Below are positions 4,548-6,112 of a stretch of 6,112 nt of DNA, piece by piece. Every line of letters begins with the position of its first letter. The first letter of the stretch is position 1. Both the position numbers and the translations under genes were made by a program. Source of the DNA: Pseudomonadota bacterium (GTDB lineage Bacteria > Pseudomonadota > Alphaproteobacteria > UBA2966 > CAIVPW01); the NCBI GenBank assembly GCA_027625125.1, contig JAQBXG010000104.1, positions 1 to 6,112 on the forward strand, given 5' to 3'. The notes beneath the pieces were generated by a model that was given only the letters and a program-made list of their open reading frames with translations, did not search any database and was not told the origin of the DNA.

Positions 4548-6112
4548 TCAGGCGCGAACGTGGGCCAGCAGCCGCGTGACGGCCGCCGGGGTGATGCCGG
4601 GAATGCGCGCCGCGGCGCCGAGACTCGCCGGCTGCGCGGCCTGCAATTTCGTGCGGACCTCGATCGACAGGCCGGGCACGGCCGCGTAGTCCAAACCCGG
4701 CGGCAATGCCAACGCCTCGTCGCGGTGGAAGGCGGCAATGTCCGCCTCCTGCCGTTCCAGATAGGTGCTGTAGCGCTGGTCCACCGCAAGGCGCTCCAGC
4801 ACGGGAACGGAGATCGCGCCTAGTTCGGGCCAGAACCCGCACAACTGCGCCGCCGTCGCGTTATTGTTACCGAGTAATTCGAGGGCGCTTCTGCGCACGC
4901 CGTCCTGCCTGATCGGCAGCCCGGCCGCCGCGGCCTGCGACGGGGTGATCCACCGCGACGCCAGCGCCTCATGCGCCGCCGCAAACGCCCGCCGCCGCTC
5001 CTCGGCGGCCCGGGCGCGGACGCCGCTAATCAGGCCGCACCGCACGCCCACCGCGGTCAGGCGCTCCTCGGCGTTGTCGGCGCGCAAGCGCAGGCGGTAC
5101 TCCGCCCGCGACGTGAACATGCGGTACGGCTCCGGCGCGCCGCGCGTCACCAGATCATCGACCATCACCCCGAGATAGGCGTCGGCGCGCGACAGCACCA
5201 ATGCCTGCCCGGTACCGGCCAAGGCCGCGTTGGCCCCGGCAAAAATGCCTTGCGCCGCCGCCTCCTCGTACCCGGTCGTGCCGTTGATCTGGCCGGCCAG
5301 AAAGAGTCCGGGAATCCGCCGCAACTCCAGCGTCGGGGCCAATGCCCTTGGATCCACGTAGTCATACTCGATCGCATATCCGGGACGGACGATGTTCGCC
5401 CGCTCCAGACCCGGAATGCTGCGAACCATCGCGATCTGGACATCCTCCGGCATCGAGGTCGAAATCCCGTTCGGGTAGACCAGCGGGCTGTTCAGCCCCT
5501 CCGGCTCCAGAAACACCGTATGGCTGTCGCGGTCGGCAAACCGCACCACCTTGTCCTCGACCGACGGGCAGTAGCGCGGCCCGGTACTGTCGATCCGCCC
5601 CGAGTACATCGGCGAGCGATGGAGGTTGCGCCGCAGAATATCGTGGGTCTCCGGCGTCGTCGCGGTCAGGTGGCAATCGACCTGGGGCAGCGGAATCCGT
5701 TCCGTAAGGGCCGAGAACGGCTCCGGCGGGTCGTCGCCCGGTTGCGCCGCCAGGCCGGCGAAATCGATCGACGCCCTGTCCAGCCGCGGCGGTGTGCCGG
5801 TCTTCAGACGCCCCAGCGGCAGTCCGACCCGCGCCAGCGTCTGCGCCAGCGCGGTCGCCGGGGCATCCCCGAAGCGCCCGGCCTCGGTCGTCTTCTCGCC
5901 GATATGGATCCGGCCGCGCAGGAACGTGCCGGTGGTCAGCACCACCGCCGGGGCGGTGATTGCACGGCCGTCCTCGGTGCGGACCCCGGCGATACGACCG
6001 TCGGACAACACCAGATCGGCGACCGCCGCTTCGGCGACCGCCAGGCCCGGTTGCGCCGCCAGCGCCGCCTGCATCGCCGCGCGATAGCGGTCGCGGTCGG
6101 CCTGGGCGCGGG
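4548..6112 (-). CDS. mnmG: tRNA uridine-5-carboxymethylaminomethyl(34) synthesis enzyme MnmG, lacking N-terminus (5' end outside window)
   Basis: FAD-dependent subunit that works with the GTPase MnmE to install (carboxymethyl)aminomethyl groups on U34 of certain tRNAs, improving decoding of purine-ending codons. The visible frame runs to the window edge and gives 520 residues. It begins RAQADRDRYRAAM, the usual internal MnmG segment, so about 100 N-terminal residues with the FAD-binding GxGxxG are missing. The ATG at 6074 is internal, not a start. Present are VVLTTGTFLRGRIHIG, GRLKTGTPPRL, the first family signature GPRYCPSVEDK (5550-5582) with the catalytic Cys, the second signature AGQINGTTGYEEAAAQG (about 5250-5300), and SRAEYRLRLRADNAEERL in the C-terminal part, followed by the helical MnmE/tRNA-binding tail ending LLAHVRA. 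The TGA abuts the parS site, and rsmG starts 8 bases on. The order mnmG-rsmG-parA-parB is the common bacterial arrangement; mnmE is often just upstream. Confidence 0.98.
   Translation of the reverse strand, partial: RAQADRDRYRAAMQAALAAQPGLAVAEAAVADLVLSDGRIAGVRTEDGRAITAPAVVLTTGTFLRGRIHIGEKTTEAGRFGDAPATALAQTLARVGLPLGRLKTGTPPRLDRASIDFAGLAAQPGDDPPEPFSALTERIPLPQVDCHLTATTPETHDILRRNLHRSPMYSGRIDSTGPRYCPSVEDKVVRFADRDSHTVFLEPEGLNSPLVYPNGISTSMPEDVQIAMVRSIPGLERANIVRPGYAIEYDYVDPRALAPTLELRRIPGLFLAGQINGTTGYEEAAAQGIFAGANAALAGTGQALVLSRADAYLGVMVDDLVTRGAPEPYRMFTSRAEYRLRLRADNAEERLTAVGVRCGLISGVRARAAEERRRAFAAAHEALASRWITPSQAAAAGLPIRQDGVRRSALELLGNNNATAAQLCGFWPELGAISVPVLERLAVDQRYSTYLERQEADIAAFHRDEALALPPGLDYAAVPGLSIEVRTKLQAAQPASLGAAARIPGITPAAVTRLLAHVRA

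Noticed and set aside
4540..4842. Upstream extension of the rsmG frame to 4842
   Set aside because: It would overlap mnmG by about 100 codons and encode Arg/Gly-rich sequence unlike any RsmG N-terminus. The GTG at 4539 gives a normal-length protein.
4858..4880. A+T-rich patch (TTATTGTTACCGAG) as a possible DnaA box or origin element
   Set aside because: It does not match TTATCCACA, stands alone, and encodes the Asn run GNNNAT of MnmG, which accounts for its composition.
5105..5120. ACGTGAACA inside mnmG as a third parS
   Set aside because: Only the central ACGTGAA matches; the left half lacks TGTTTC and the right half diverges after GTGAA. It is explained by coding sequence.
5626..6087. 153-codon plus-strand open frame opposite mnmG
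   Set aside because: It is a shadow of mnmG: low-complexity Arg/Ser/Ala translation with no domain, no ribosome-binding site and no conserved context.

Overview
The window is about 69% G+C by eye and is densely coded. It reads as ordinary chromosome from an alphaproteobacterium, probably a Rhodospirillales-like lineage. Two things support this: the protein sequences (for example CGFRPLYG at the LptE lipidation site and the HolA C-terminus) and the gene order leuS-lptE-holA converging on parB-parA-rsmG-mnmG. In alphaproteobacteria this set lies near the replication origin. No mobile element, CRISPR array, RNA gene or foreign-looking gene is visible.

Plus strand (1-2132): the 3' end of leuS (leucyl-tRNA synthetase) is followed after 4 bases by lptE (lipopolysaccharide-assembly lipoprotein). 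lptE overlaps holA (DNA polymerase III delta subunit) by 4 bases through ATGA. This looks like one translationally coupled unit. A 47-base gap at 2133-2179, holding a small inverted repeat, separates holA from the minus-strand genes that run toward it.

Minus strand (6112 down to 2180, in transcription order): mnmG (tRNA wobble-uridine modification, 5' end outside the window), rsmG (16S rRNA G527 methyltransferase), parA (partition ATPase) and parB (centromere-binding CTPase). Junctions are tight: 8 bases between mnmG and rsmG, a 41-base overlap between rsmG and parA, and 16 bases between parA and parB.

The centromere is also in the window. A near-perfect 16-bp parS lies exactly on the mnmG/rsmG junction, and the GTG start codon of rsmG sits at its centre. 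A second, weaker parS lies 49 bp away inside rsmG. ParA, ParB and parS together form a complete chromosomal ParABS system for origin segregation.

I see no undescribed system. The points worth a second look are the parS/start-codon fusion, the second parS embedded in codons, the dual-coding rsmG/parA overlap, and a Val-to-Gly change in the ParA Walker A loop.
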